Shown here: positions 33,978 to 47,107 of the stretch, one piece after another
Layout of the letters: every line of letters starts with the position of its first letter
Position numbering within the stretch: position 1 is the first letter of the stretch
Assembly: GCA_910578345.1 (NCBI GenBank)
Contig: CAJTRA010000014.1
Coordinates: 1-64,000 of the forward strand
DNA: 64,000 bases
Direction: 5' to 3'
Origin: an uncultured Lachnospiraceae bacterium
Lineage (GTDB): Bacteria; Bacillota; Clostridia; Lachnospirales; Lachnospiraceae
Position numbers and translations under genes: made by a program
Notes under the pieces: generated by a model
Told to the model about the DNA's origin: nothing
The model's database searches: none
Seen by the model: the letters and a program-made list of their open reading frames with translations, nothing else

Positions 33978-34146
33978 CCTTCTTCTCCTCCTTTCTCTTG
34001 TTCCATTTACTTTCCAACCATAATCCTGCCGCTTTCCCGCAGTTCTGCTCCATCAGAAACGACTATCCCCTCACCGGAAAAGACCCGCTCCATAAACAGA
34101 CCATGCAGTGGCATTTCCTAATAGAAACAACTGCAAAGAAAACAAA

Positions 34147-34187
34147 GGAACTGTTAAAAATTTGCTTCGCAATTCCTTAACAGTTCC
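34147..34187 (-). terminator. rho-independent terminator of nudF
   Basis: Perfect 11-bp arms ggaactgttaa / ttaacagttcc, with an inner stem (aattgc / gcaaatt) in the loop, starting 7 bases after the nudF stop and followed on the minus strand by TTTGTTTTC. Confidence 0.8.
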
Positions 34188-34193
34188 CCAAAA

Positions 34194-34733
34194 TCAGTTC
34201 CTGCAATATTTATTGTAATAGGCAAGCAGCGCCGAGATCGTCTTCCCGTCCTGGATCTCGCAGTCATAGATCTTCTGAATCAGTTCCTCAATATCATGGC
34301 TCTCTACGTTCAGAAACTCATCCTCGTCCAGATGCTGGTGCCCTTTCTTTAAATTTGTCGCTACATACACATCGATCTTCTCATTGCAGAAAGCCACCGT
34401 CGTATACAGGGAGATCAAGCGTTCCATGCTACCTGCCGTATAACCGGTCTCCTCCTTCAATTCTCTGGCCGCTGCGATGTCTGTCGGTTCCGCCGCGCCA
34501 TTTAAACCGCCCGCCGGAATCTCCAATGTTTCTCTCTCCAATGCATTCCTGTACTGTCTGACCATCAGCAGCTTTCCATCTTCTTTCACGGCTACCACCG
34601 CCGCCGCTCCCTTATGATTGATGAAATCCCACTTCGCCGTGGTGCCGTTTGGAATCTTCATCGTATCCTGGTAGTAGTCGATGATAGCGCCCTTGTGGAT
34701 CAGTTCCCTGTTAATCCGTTCATAGTTATCCAT
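34194..34733 (-). CDS. nudF: ADP-ribose pyrophosphatase-like NUDIX hydrolase
   Basis: This 179-residue NUDIX enzyme has the box GGLNGAAEPTDIAAARELKEETGY (Gx5Ex7REuxEExGu). The surrounding sequence (VVAVKEDGKLLMVRQYRNALERETLEIPAGG) is that of NudF-type enzymes, which split ADP-ribose into AMP and ribose 5-phosphate. The start at 34733 has GGAG six bases upstream; earlier in-frame ATGs at 34745 and 34838 are less likely. It follows the aminotransferase gene by 62 bases. It would clear free ADP-ribose such as that released by the macrodomain protein. Confidence 0.9.
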   Translation of the reverse strand: MDNYERINRELIHKGAIIDYYQDTMKIPNGTTAKWDFINHKGAAAVVAVKEDGKLLMVRQYRNALERETLEIPAGGLNGAAEPTDIAAARELKEETGYTAGSMERLISLYTTVAFCNEKIDVYVATNLKKGHQHLDEDEFLNVESHDIEELIQKIYDCEIQDGKTISALLAYYNKYCRN

Positions 34734-34795
34734 ACTCTTCTCCATTTCCACACTGTTTTTGACTGAATCCGCGCATTCACAATATTTACGATATC

Positions 34796-36082
34796 TTATT
34801 GGGCCAACAGTTTTTCCACGCTGGCAAGTTTTACACACAATACAAACAGATCCGTGGCCGCCGCAAGTTCCTCTGCATTCGGGAATGTGGGGGCAATACG
34901 AATATTGCTGTCTCTGGGATCTTTGCCATAAGGGAACGTTGCGCCTGCGCCCGTCATGACAACCCCTGCTTCTTTACATTTGGCCACAATCGCTTTCGCA
35001 CATCCCTCCATTGCCTCGAAGGAGATAAAGTAACCACCGCGGGGTTTTGTCCATTCTCCGATTCCAAGTCCGCCCAATTCTTTTTCCAATACATCCAGGA
35101 CTGCCTCAAATTTGGGACGCAAAATTGCCGCGTGTTTCTTCATATGCGCTTTCAGGCCCTCTACATTTTTGAAATATCTCGTATGCCGGAGCTGATTAAT
35201 CTTATCATAACCGATGGTCATGACCGACATAAACTTCTTTGTCTCTTCCACATTTGCCTTAGATGATGCAAAAGCAGCGATACCCGCACCGGAAAAAGTG
35301 ACTTTAGACAGAGAACTGAATTCATATACCATATCAGGATTCCCCGCTTTCTCACATTCGCTCAGGATTTCAAGCAGCTCATCCTGTTCCTCATCATACA
35401 GATCATGGATCGAATAAGCATTGTCCCAATAAATACGGAAATCTTTCGCTGCCGGTTTCAGAGAAGCAAATCTTCTCACCGTCTCATCTGAATACGTAAT
35501 CCCTTGCGGATTCGAATATTTCGGCACACACCAGATGCCCTTCACTGCCGGATCCTCTGATACATACTTTTCCACCAGATCCATATCCGGTCCTTCCGGC
35601 GTCATAGGAATCGTGATCATCTCAATTCCAAAGAGTTCCGTGATAGAAAAATGTCTGTCATATCCCGGCGCCGGACATAAGAACTTCACCTGATCCAGCT
35701 TGCACCAAGGAGTACTTCCCATCACGCCGTGCGTAACACAGCGGGAAACCGTGTCATACATAATGGAAAGGCTGGAGTTACCATATACGATCACATTCTC
35801 TGCCGGTATGCCGCCCATCATATCACTCATCAGATGTTTTGCTTCCGAAATACCATCCATCAGACCGTAGTTTCTTGTATCGACACCTTCTTCATTTCTC
35901 ATATCCGCTTCTGAATTAAGGACATCCATAATACCCATCGACATATCCAACTGCTCCATCGCCGGCTTACCTCTAGACATATCCAATTTCAGCTCCTTAC
36001 CCTTTGCATCTGCAAATTGCTGATCCAATTTTTCTTTCAGCGACAGAAGTTCTTCTCTGCTCATCTCTCTGTATGTTTTCAT
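34796..36082 (-). CDS. PLP-dependent aminotransferase, atypical class I (Asp_aminotransf type)
   Basis: This 428-residue enzyme transfers amino groups with pyridoxal phosphate, probably on aspartate or another dicarboxylic amino acid. The PLP lysine is in SSLSKVTFSGAGIAAF; NSSLSIMYD, PGYDRHF, and WDNAYSIHDL line the cofactor site. N-terminal MSREELLSLKEKLDQQF and SRGKP are hallmarks of this atypical family. The start at 36082 has GGAGG; an ATG at 36094 precedes that site. A palindrome overlaps the -35 of its predicted promoter. Confidence 0.88.
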   Translation of the reverse strand: MKTYREMSREELLSLKEKLDQQFADAKGKELKLDMSRGKPAMEQLDMSMGIMDVLNSEADMRNEEGVDTRNYGLMDGISEAKHLMSDMMGGIPAENVIVYGNSSLSIMYDTVSRCVTHGVMGSTPWCKLDQVKFLCPAPGYDRHFSITELFGIEMITIPMTPEGPDMDLVEKYVSEDPAVKGIWCVPKYSNPQGITYSDETVRRFASLKPAAKDFRIYWDNAYSIHDLYDEEQDELLEILSECEKAGNPDMVYEFSSLSKVTFSGAGIAAFASSKANVEETKKFMSVMTIGYDKINQLRHTRYFKNVEGLKAHMKKHAAILRPKFEAVLDVLEKELGGLGIGEWTKPRGGYFISFEAMEGCAKAIVAKCKEAGVVMTGAGATFPYGKDPRDSNIRIAPTFPNAEELAAATDLFVLCVKLASVEKLLAQ

Positions 36083-36129
36083 CGTGACCTCCATTTCAAA
36101 GCGTTATCTGTTTTTCTATATCATTGTAT

Positions 36130-36158
36130 TTTATATCGCTCTGGATAATTGTATACAA
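36130..36158 (-). promoter_or_regulatory. predicted promoter of the aminotransferase gene with operator-like palindrome
   Basis: On the minus strand TTGTAT (36153-36158) and TATAAA (36130-36135) are 17 bases apart. The perfect palindrome attgtatacaat (36148-36159) overlaps the -35 box, as expected for a repressor site. A second match, TTGTAC-17-TAGAAT, lies further upstream. Confidence 0.5.
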
Positions 36159-36263
36159 TCATACACCGGTAAATATTCTACTATAGTTTTTTCTATTGTA
36201 CAAGTAGATAGATAAAACAATTTTATTTTCCAAAATCTTCTGATTTCTGGTAATAGTATATAA

Positions 36264-36293
36264 AAAACCCTGCAGATCACTCTGCAGGGTTTT
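36264..36293 (-). terminator. rho-independent terminator of rny
   Basis: Perfect 13-bp stem aaaaccctgcaga / tctgcagggtttt, loop tcac, 5 bases after the rny stop, followed on the minus strand by a run of T. Confidence 0.92.
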
Positions 36294-36297
36294 CATA

Positions 36298-37845
36298 CTA
36301 TTTAGCATAGTCAATGACACGGCTCTCTCGGATCACATTGATCTTAATCTGTCCAGGATACTCTAACTCAGATTCGATCTGTTTAGAAATATCTCTTGCG
36401 AGTAATACCATATCAGAATCGTTAATCTGTTCTGGAACTACCATAACACGAATCTCTCTACCAGCCTGAATAGCAAAAGATTTATCAACACCTTTGAAAT
36501 TGTTTGTAATGTCTTCTAATTGTTTTAGTCTTGTTGTATATGTTTCTAATGTCTCTCTTCTCGCACCTGGTCTTGCCGCGGAAATGGTATCGGCTGCCTG
36601 TACAAGACATGCAATCAAAGTCTGCGCTTCCACATCGCCATGATGCGACTCCACCGCATTAATCACTGTAGGTGATTCCTTATATTTTCTGCAAAGTTCG
36701 ACACCTAATTGGATATGGGACCCTTCCATCTCATGGTCTACTGCCTTACCGATATCGTGCAGTAAGCCTGCACGCTTTGCCATCCTGACATCCAGTCCCA
36801 TCTCTGCCGCCAGCAGACCTGATAACTGCGCAACTTCAATTGAATGCTTCAATGCATTCTGACCATAACTGGTCCGGAATTTCATCTTACCGAGTAATCT
36901 CACAAGTTCCGGATGAATACCGTGCACGCCAACTTCCAGCGTGGCGGCCTCACCTTCCTCCTTGATCATTACTTCTACTTCTTTCTGCGCTTTCTCAACC
37001 ATTTCCTCGATTCTGGCCGGATGAATACGGCCATCCACAATCAACTTCTCAAGCGCAATTCTTGCTACTTCCCTACGAATGGGATCAAACCCAGACAAGA
37101 TAACTGCTTCCGGTGTATCATCAATAATCAGGTCAACACCCGTCATGGTCTCAAGCGTTCTGATATTGCGCCCTTCTCTACCGATGATCCTACCCTTCAT
37201 CTCATCGTTCGGAAGCTGCACGACAGAAATTGTAGTCTCAGACACATGATCCGCTGCACATTTCTGAATTGCTGTGACAACGTACTCTTTTGCTTTCTTA
37301 TCTGCCTCTTCCTTCGCTCTGCTCTCCATCTCCTTGATCATGACAGCAGTTTCATGTTTCACTTCATCTTCAACAATTTTCAACAAATAATCTTTTGCCT
37401 GTTCGGAGGTTAAACCAGAGATTCGTTCCAGTTCCTGTAATCTTTGTTCGTTCAGCTTCGAGATTTCATCGCGCTGTTTGGCCAGAGCTTCTTCCCTATG
37501 CGCCAGACTGGCTTCCTTCTTCTCAATAGCGTCAGCTTTCTTATCGATGTTCTCTTCTTTCTGCTGGACACGGCGTTCATAACGCTGCGTCTCTGCCCGA
37601 CGTTCCTTGATCTCCTTGTCCAGTTCATTCTTCGTGCGAATGGACTCTTCTTTGACTTCCAGCAAGGACTCACGTTTCTTCGTCTCCGCAGTTTTGAGAG
37701 CTTCATCAATAATCTCTCTGGCTTTCTCGTCCGCATTTCCAATCTTGGCTTCCACAACCTTCTTACGATAATTAATGGCTGCCAAAGCGGATACCGGAAC
37801 GGCGATCACCAGCGTGATGAGCACTGCTATCACTACATCCCACAT
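36298..37845 (-). CDS. rny: ribonuclease Y
   Basis: This 515-residue membrane-anchored endoribonuclease starts mRNA decay in Firmicutes. Order: N-terminal transmembrane helix (residues about 3-24), a long coiled coil (about 30-190), KH domain (GRIIGREGRNIRTLETMTGVDLIID), and HD domain (HDIGKAVDHEMEGSH) with the C-terminal RVMVVPEQI region. AAGGAGGTG precedes the ATG. It lies downstream of recA-recX as in many clostridia but has its own promoter and terminator. Confidence 0.97.
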   Translation of the reverse strand: MWDVVIAVLITLVIAVPVSALAAINYRKKVVEAKIGNADEKAREIIDEALKTAETKKRESLLEVKEESIRTKNELDKEIKERRAETQRYERRVQQKEENIDKKADAIEKKEASLAHREEALAKQRDEISKLNEQRLQELERISGLTSEQAKDYLLKIVEDEVKHETAVMIKEMESRAKEEADKKAKEYVVTAIQKCAADHVSETTISVVQLPNDEMKGRIIGREGRNIRTLETMTGVDLIIDDTPEAVILSGFDPIRREVARIALEKLIVDGRIHPARIEEMVEKAQKEVEVMIKEEGEAATLEVGVHGIHPELVRLLGKMKFRTSYGQNALKHSIEVAQLSGLLAAEMGLDVRMAKRAGLLHDIGKAVDHEMEGSHIQLGVELCRKYKESPTVINAVESHHGDVEAQTLIACLVQAADTISAARPGARRETLETYTTRLKQLEDITNNFKGVDKSFAIQAGREIRVMVVPEQINDSDMVLLARDISKQIESELEYPGQIKINVIRESRVIDYAK

Positions 37846-37961
37846 TACAGGAGCACCTCCTTATTTAGTTTTCATTGTACATAATCTATTGTAGAATGTT
37901 CCATCTGCAACAGCATTTGATGTTATCAACATTCTATAATTAGCAAAATTACAACACTTAA

Positions 37962-37990
37962 ATTCTATACTGTATTTGATGTTATGTCAA
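37962..37990 (-). promoter_or_regulatory. predicted sigma-A promoter of rny
   Basis: On the minus strand TTGACA (37985-37990) and TAGAAT (37962-37967) are 17 bases apart. Between it and rny lies an inverted repeat tagaatgtt/aacattcta. Confidence 0.65.
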
Positions 37991-38031
37991 GTAATCTTTG
38001 TTATGAAAATCGGCCTGTCCGATCTTTCCTC

Positions 38032-38655
38032 TCAATTTGCGACAGAATCCAAAGAAAGCGCTTTTGTAATCGCATCTGTCCCAAACCCTCTGCGATATAA
38101 ATAGCCGAACATCTTCTGCTGTTCCTGCCTTGTAGCAGTCTCAATACAGAATTTCTTCTTTCTGAGCAATCCACTGATCATAGCTGCCTCATCCTGCTCT
38201 ACGCCAAGCAGATCCAGTTCTTCAAAAGCACGCTGAATCAGATCGCGCTGAATCCCCTTCCGCAGCAGATCAGTCTCAATACGCCTCCTGCTCTTATTGC
38301 CGATATGATACTCTATAAAATTCTTCGCATAACGAAAGTCATCAACATACCCATAGGATTCCATATACGCAATCGCTTCGTCAATACATTCCTGCGGGTA
38401 GTCTCCTTGCAGCAGCTTATCCATCAACTGCTTTCTCGTATAATCCCTGGATTGGAGCAGGTTCATGCAGCGAAGTTTCGCCCGCTTAGGCAAAAGATCT
38501 GTCATGATCTCCTGATAACTTCCCACAGAGATTTCCTGTCCTTCCCTGAGATGAAAACGGCGCAGTTCCCCCTTGTACAATACAAAGGCAGACTGCCCGT
38601 CTATATCAATACGGCTGCGTGATCTCGATATATCACATATTTGTGTTATGATCAT
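38032..38655 (-). CDS. recX: regulatory protein RecX
   Basis: This 207-residue protein modulates RecA filaments. It shows RecX tandem helical repeats: RAKLRCMNLLQSRDYTRKQLMDKLLQ, CIDEAIAYMESYGYVDDFRYAKNFIEYH and RRGFGTDAITKAL. Acidic and basic residues alternate as in the family. GGAGAAC precedes the ATG. It lies 14 bases after recA, so the two are co-expressed under SOS control. Confidence 0.92.
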   Translation of the reverse strand: MIITQICDISRSRSRIDIDGQSAFVLYKGELRRFHLREGQEISVGSYQEIMTDLLPKRAKLRCMNLLQSRDYTRKQLMDKLLQGDYPQECIDEAIAYMESYGYVDDFRYAKNFIEYHIGNKSRRRIETDLLRKGIQRDLIQRAFEELDLLGVEQDEAAMISGLLRKKKFCIETATRQEQQKMFGYLYRRGFGTDAITKALSLDSVAN

Positions 38656-38669
38656 GATCGTTCTCCATC

Positions 38670-39743
38670 TTACTTCGCCGCCTTAGCCTTATCGCTCTCT
38701 GCCTTCTTCTCTTCCACCGGTGTCTCTTCGGCTTTCTGTCCTGCATCCGCATCCAAGTTAAATAATTCCCTCACTCGACTCTCTATCTCAGCACATACTG
38801 CCTGGTTATCACGCAGATACTGCTTCGCATTCTCTCTGCCCTGTCCGATCTTGTTGCCATCATAGGCATACCATGCGCCGCTCTTGTTGACAATGTTATT
38901 CGCGGCAGCAAGATCCAGGATATCTCCTACCACTGAAATACCCTCTCCAAACATGATGTCAAATTCCGCCTCTTTAAACGGAGGTGCGATCTTATTCTTG
39001 ACGACTTTCACTCTTGTCCTGTTGCCGATCACTTCCCCGCCCTGCTTTAAAGACTCGATTCTTCTCACATCCAGGCGCACAGAAGAGTAGAATTTCAGCG
39101 CGCGACCTCCGGTCGTCGTCTCCGGATTGCCAAACATCACGCCTACTTTCTCACGCAGCTGGTTGATAAAAACTACCGTACAGTTTGATTTACTAATCAC
39201 TGCCGTCAGCTTACGCAACGCCTGTGACATCAGTCTCGCCTGCAGTCCGACATGACTGTCTCCCATATCTCCATCAATCTCCGCTTTCGGGACAAGCGCC
39301 GCCACAGAGTCCACCACAATAATATCTACTGCGCCGGAACGCACCATCGTCTCCGTAATCTCCAACGCCTGTTCACCACAGTCCGGCTGGGAGATATAAA
39401 GATTATCGATGTCTACTCCAATGTTCTTCGCATACACAGGGTCAAGCGCATGTTCCGCATCAATAAAACCTGCGATGCCGCCGCGCTTCTGTACTTCTGC
39501 GATCATATGTAATGTAACCGTAGTCTTACCGCTTGACTCCGGTCCATAGATCTCCACAATCCTTCCCTTCGGAATTCCTCCGAGTCCCAGGGCCAGATCC
39601 AGACTCAAAGATCCTGTTGGGATTGTCTCTACATTCATCTGTACAGAAGGGTCACCCAGCTTCATCACAGCGCCCTTACCAAACTGTTTCTCTATCTGCA
39701 CCAAAGCCGCATCCAATGCTTTTAATTTCTCATTTTTCTCCAT
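38670..39743 (-). CDS. recA: recombinase RecA
   Basis: This 357-residue protein forms the DNA strand-exchange filament and activates LexA cleavage. Signatures: Walker A GPESSGKTTVTLHM (GPESSGKT), ALKFYSSVRLDVRRI, and the KVGVMFGNPETTTGGRALKF loop. The C-terminal tail is acidic and lysine-rich (PVEEKKAESDKAKAAK). AAAGGAG precedes the ATG. The promoter region contains two LexA-type boxes, so damage-inducible control is expected. Confidence 0.98.
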   Translation of the reverse strand: MEKNEKLKALDAALVQIEKQFGKGAVMKLGDPSVQMNVETIPTGSLSLDLALGLGGIPKGRIVEIYGPESSGKTTVTLHMIAEVQKRGGIAGFIDAEHALDPVYAKNIGVDIDNLYISQPDCGEQALEITETMVRSGAVDIIVVDSVAALVPKAEIDGDMGDSHVGLQARLMSQALRKLTAVISKSNCTVVFINQLREKVGVMFGNPETTTGGRALKFYSSVRLDVRRIESLKQGGEVIGNRTRVKVVKNKIAPPFKEAEFDIMFGEGISVVGDILDLAAANNIVNKSGAWYAYDGNKIGQGRENAKQYLRDNQAVCAEIESRVRELFNLDADAGQKAEETPVEEKKAESDKAKAAK

Positions 39744-39763
39744 GTCCTGTTCTCCTTTTCTCT

Positions 39764-39777
39764 AGAACATCTGTTCT
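39764..39777. promoter_or_regulatory. LexA (DinR) box upstream of recA
   Basis: agaacatctgttct contains the perfect Firmicutes SOS core GAAC - 4 bases - GTTC. It lies between the -10 box and the recA start. Confidence 0.85.
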
Positions 39778-39783
39778 TATAGT

Positions 39784-39812
39784 ATACTAAAACAAATGTT
39801 CGATTTTGTCAA
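39784..39812 (-). promoter_or_regulatory. recA promoter with a second LexA-like box in the spacer
   Basis: On the minus strand TTGACA (39807-39812) and TAGTAT (39784-39789) are 17 bases apart. The spacer holds GAACATTTGTTT (39790-39801), one mismatch from GAAC-N4-GTTC, so LexA could block the promoter directly. Confidence 0.7.
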
Positions 39813-40084
39813 TATCATTTTATAGATTGATCATGCATCTCAGCTGGACATCCTAGATGTGAGGAACCTGCATCAGCACAAACACATATTACCACATTAT
39901 ATGTCCAATAAATGACACTTCAAGCCTCCTTTCTCAAAAAAATTTGAAATCATGGAAATCATGGCGAAATGCCTGATATGCTTAATAGAATTCCATTCTC
40001 CAGATAAATATAGTGTACCAAAAAAACAGGAAACGTGCAATATTTTTACATAGAAGCAGACGCATGGCACGTCATCATTCTTTC
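39813..40084. other. 272-base space upstream of the recA promoter
   Basis: AT-rich and without recognisable coding frame, hairpin or RNA gene. With the promoter region the whole space between recA and the MscS gene is 341 bases. Confidence 0.5.
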
Positions 40085-40870
40085 TTACGCTGAATGATAA
40101 TTGGAGATCGTCACTGTCTGATAAGGGATCTCGATATTATGCTTACTGAATTCTCTGACCAAAGCGATCCGGATATCACTGCAAGCACGGAAACTGTCGT
40201 TCAAATTCTGCGTCCATATGATCGTCTTTAAGATAACTCCATTCTGGGTATATCCGCTGGCCGTAACAACATTCGCCTCGGTATTCAGTGTCAGTTCATG
40301 CTCTACACAGATCCTGTGCATGATTGTGACCGCTTTCTCAATATCTGCACCGTATCCAATCTCTATCTCCACGTAATTGCCAATATTCTCCGTAAAATTG
40401 GTATTAATAACGACAGCAGAATCCATGACAGAATTCGGCACAATGCAGGTCTCACCGTTAAACTGATAGATCAGTGTATGGCGCAGTGTGACATCTTTCA
40501 CCAATCCTTCTGCAATCACAGTCCCTCCCTGCATCACCCTGATCTTTTCGTCTACATTATATGGTTTCGATACGGACAGGGAAATGCCGCTTATCACATT
40601 CCCCAATGCCTGTTGCGCGGCGAAAGTCGCAATCGCCAGAATCAAAGATCCACTCTGCAGAAGAACCTTACTGATATCCTTCGTCATCTCAAACTGCTGC
40701 GCCAGACTGTAAAATGCGATGATATCAATGATCACATTGATCGCACTCTTTGTAAAACGCAGATGAACTGCCTTTGTCTTCTTCGCAATATATCGAAAAA
40801 TCAGACTGACCAGATAATTTGAAACGATAATAATTACAACAAAAATGCCGATTTTGGATAACAGGCTCAT
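40085..40870 (-). CDS. MscS-family mechanosensitive channel
   Basis: This 261-residue membrane protein has three hydrophobic segments in the N-terminal 100 residues, the last being the Gly/Ala-rich pore helix GSLILAIATFAAQQALGNVISGISLSVSKPYNVDEKI, then the soluble MscS beta domain (GLVKDVTLRHTLIYQFNGETCIVPNSVM) and a C-terminal alpha/beta domain. Such channels release solutes on hypo-osmotic shock. AAGGGG precedes the ATG. It is near the minimal MscS size. Confidence 0.93.
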   Translation of the reverse strand: MSLLSKIGIFVVIIIVSNYLVSLIFRYIAKKTKAVHLRFTKSAINVIIDIIAFYSLAQQFEMTKDISKVLLQSGSLILAIATFAAQQALGNVISGISLSVSKPYNVDEKIRVMQGGTVIAEGLVKDVTLRHTLIYQFNGETCIVPNSVMDSAVVINTNFTENIGNYVEIEIGYGADIEKAVTIMHRICVEHELTLNTEANVVTASGYTQNGVILKTIIWTQNLNDSFRACSDIRIALVREFSKHNIEIPYQTVTISNYHSA

Positions 40871-40995
40871 ACAGTTTTCCCCTTCTGTTAAGATTCTGCT
40901 AAGATTTTACACATATATAAAATAGCACAAAACAGAAGAAATGTACAGAAAGGGACAAAAAAAGATGCCTGAACCGCCGTCTGAATTTTTCATTC

Positions 40996-41772
40996 CTATC
41001 CCAACGCAACATCCAATATCATCATCAGCACAAATCCAGCCGCAGCGCCAATCGTGCCGATATTGCTGTGTTCTCCCGTCTGGGACTCCGGGATCAGTTC
41101 CTCCACCACCACATAGATCATGGCGCCTGCGGCAAAAGCCAGCAGATAGGAAAGTGCCGGCACGATCTGCTCCGCCAGCAGAATCGTGACCGCAGCAGCG
41201 ATCGGTTCCACAATACCTGATAATGACCCATAGACAAAAGCACGCCACCTGCTCATCCCCTCGCTTCTAAGCGGCATGGAGATGATAGCGCCTTCCGGAA
41301 AGTTCTGGATCGCGATCCCCACTGCCAGTGTGAACGCCCCCGCCATAGTGATGCCGGTATTTCCCAGCAGTGCTCCTGCAAAAGTAACTCCCACCGACAT
41401 ACCTTCTGGAATATTGTGCAGCGTCACTGCCAGGACAAGCATCGTTGTTTTTTTTAAATTGGCCTCCAAACCTTCTGGTTCTGCGCTCTCCAGATGCTGA
41501 TGCGGCACCAGACTATCCAGCCCTAATAAGAACGCAATGCCTCCCAGAAATCCTACGGAGGCTGGAATCCAGGCAACCTTTCCCTGCTCTGCCGCCATGT
41601 CGATCGCCGGGATCAGCAAAGACCACACGGAAGCCGCGATCATCACCCCGGAAGCAAATCCAAGAAGCATCTTCTCCAGCTTCCTGTTCATTTCGCGCCT
41701 CATCCAGAATACCATTGCCGAACCAAGCGTCGTCCCTGCAAAAGGGATCAATAATCCAAGTGCAAGCTGCAT
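40996..41772 (-). CDS. ZIP-family divalent metal transporter
   Basis: This 258-residue membrane protein has about eight helices. Metal-binding motifs LHNIPEGMSVG and QNFPEGAIISMP lie in the central helices, as in ZupT-like ZIP importers of zinc and other divalent cations; a His-containing loop (VPHQHLESAE) is between helices. GGCGGG precedes the ATG. It stands alone between the MscS channel and the cyclase gene. No Zur or Fur box was recognised upstream. Confidence 0.93.
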   Translation of the reverse strand: MQLALGLLIPFAGTTLGSAMVFWMRREMNRKLEKMLLGFASGVMIAASVWSLLIPAIDMAAEQGKVAWIPASVGFLGGIAFLLGLDSLVPHQHLESAEPEGLEANLKKTTMLVLAVTLHNIPEGMSVGVTFAGALLGNTGITMAGAFTLAVGIAIQNFPEGAIISMPLRSEGMSRWRAFVYGSLSGIVEPIAAAVTILLAEQIVPALSYLLAFAAGAMIYVVVEELIPESQTGEHSNIGTIGAAAGFVLMMILDVALG

Positions 41773-41984
41773 ATCATTATCCCGCCTTTCCCTTTATGAG
41801 CAACCTCCGAATCTCTTTTGTATCATCCAACATCATTTCCCCATCTGCTAAAACAATATACCACTTCTTATTTCCAGGATGCGTACACTGTATTATTTTA
41901 TGCGCTTATCATGAAAATGGCATCTGTCCGGTCAGCACTTTTTACAAATAGAGATTGGCATCTTCCTTTGGCCAGAACCGTACT

Positions 41985-42587
41985 CTATTCGTATCCCAGC
42001 TCCACCAGCACTGCCCGACAGGGTGCTCCGTCCAAACCACCCAGATTGATCGGCGCAGCATTCAGGAAATATACGCCTTCTTCCACCTCTCCTAACCGGA
42101 GGCCTTCTAGCAACGTAACTTCTGCTCCCAGCAGCTGCAAATGTACGTCCCGTGAATCTTCTTCCGGTCCTACCGTCTGTGATTCATTACCCAGAAGCAG
42201 GATACCCGCCTCCGCAAAGACCCTGGCGGCCTCCAGGGAAACTACTGCCTGTCCCTTGATTAAGATCCGCTTCCTGCTCCGACGGTCCGTCTCCCTGGCT
42301 TTCTGCAGGATGGCAATCGCATCCCCTGCCGTGACAACGCCGGTATGTTCCGCCACATAGGCGATTCCGATATAGCGGCTAAGGTCCATCTTGTCTATGG
42401 TCTTTCCCTGCTCATAGAAGTGGAACGGCGCATCCACATGAGTGCCGTTATGGGCACACATGGAAAAAGCCGACAGATTACACTTGCCGCCTTCCGCAAT
42501 CCTCATAACCGCCTGCATCTTCGGTGCAGGATCCCCCGGAAACACCTTGCTTCCAAAGACTTCCTGCGATATATCATAGATTCTCAT
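41985..42587 (-). CDS. cyclase family protein (kynurenine formamidase-like)
   Basis: This 200-residue hydrolase carries the metal motif HNGTHVDAPFHF (HxGTHxDxPxHF) near residue 47 and the C-terminal GGLDGAPCRAVLVEL. Family members include arylformamidases and polyketide cyclases, zinc or manganese enzymes acting on amide or ester bonds. No tryptophan-degradation genes are nearby, so the substrate is open. GGGAGG precedes the ATG. Confidence 0.88.
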   Translation of the reverse strand: MRIYDISQEVFGSKVFPGDPAPKMQAVMRIAEGGKCNLSAFSMCAHNGTHVDAPFHFYEQGKTIDKMDLSRYIGIAYVAEHTGVVTAGDAIAILQKARETDRRSRKRILIKGQAVVSLEAARVFAEAGILLLGNESQTVGPEEDSRDVHLQLLGAEVTLLEGLRLGEVEEGVYFLNAAPINLGGLDGAPCRAVLVELGYE

Positions 42588-42791
42588 AGTTTTCCTCCCT
42601 CTGCCAATTTACTCCGCTTCTATCCAATATAGCATAAAATGAAAAAAATAGCTATTGTTACGCTTCGCACCTTTTTGTTTTTCCGGTTCCTGCTTCCTTC
42701 CCGGAAATCTTGAAGCCGCCGCTGTGTCATGCTATAGTAGTATTACACGAGTCCGGATTCATCAAACAGGAAAGTCAGGAGTATCAAAATC

Positions 42792-47069
<4,278 letters not shown>

Positions 47070-47107
47070 AAACCAACGCAGGGCATCCCGGTACGCCGTA
47101 CTGAAAA

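Noticed and set aside
41773..41984. Metal riboswitch before the ZIP transporter
   Set aside because: No NiCo, Mn or Zur-type motif could be recognised in the 212-base space.
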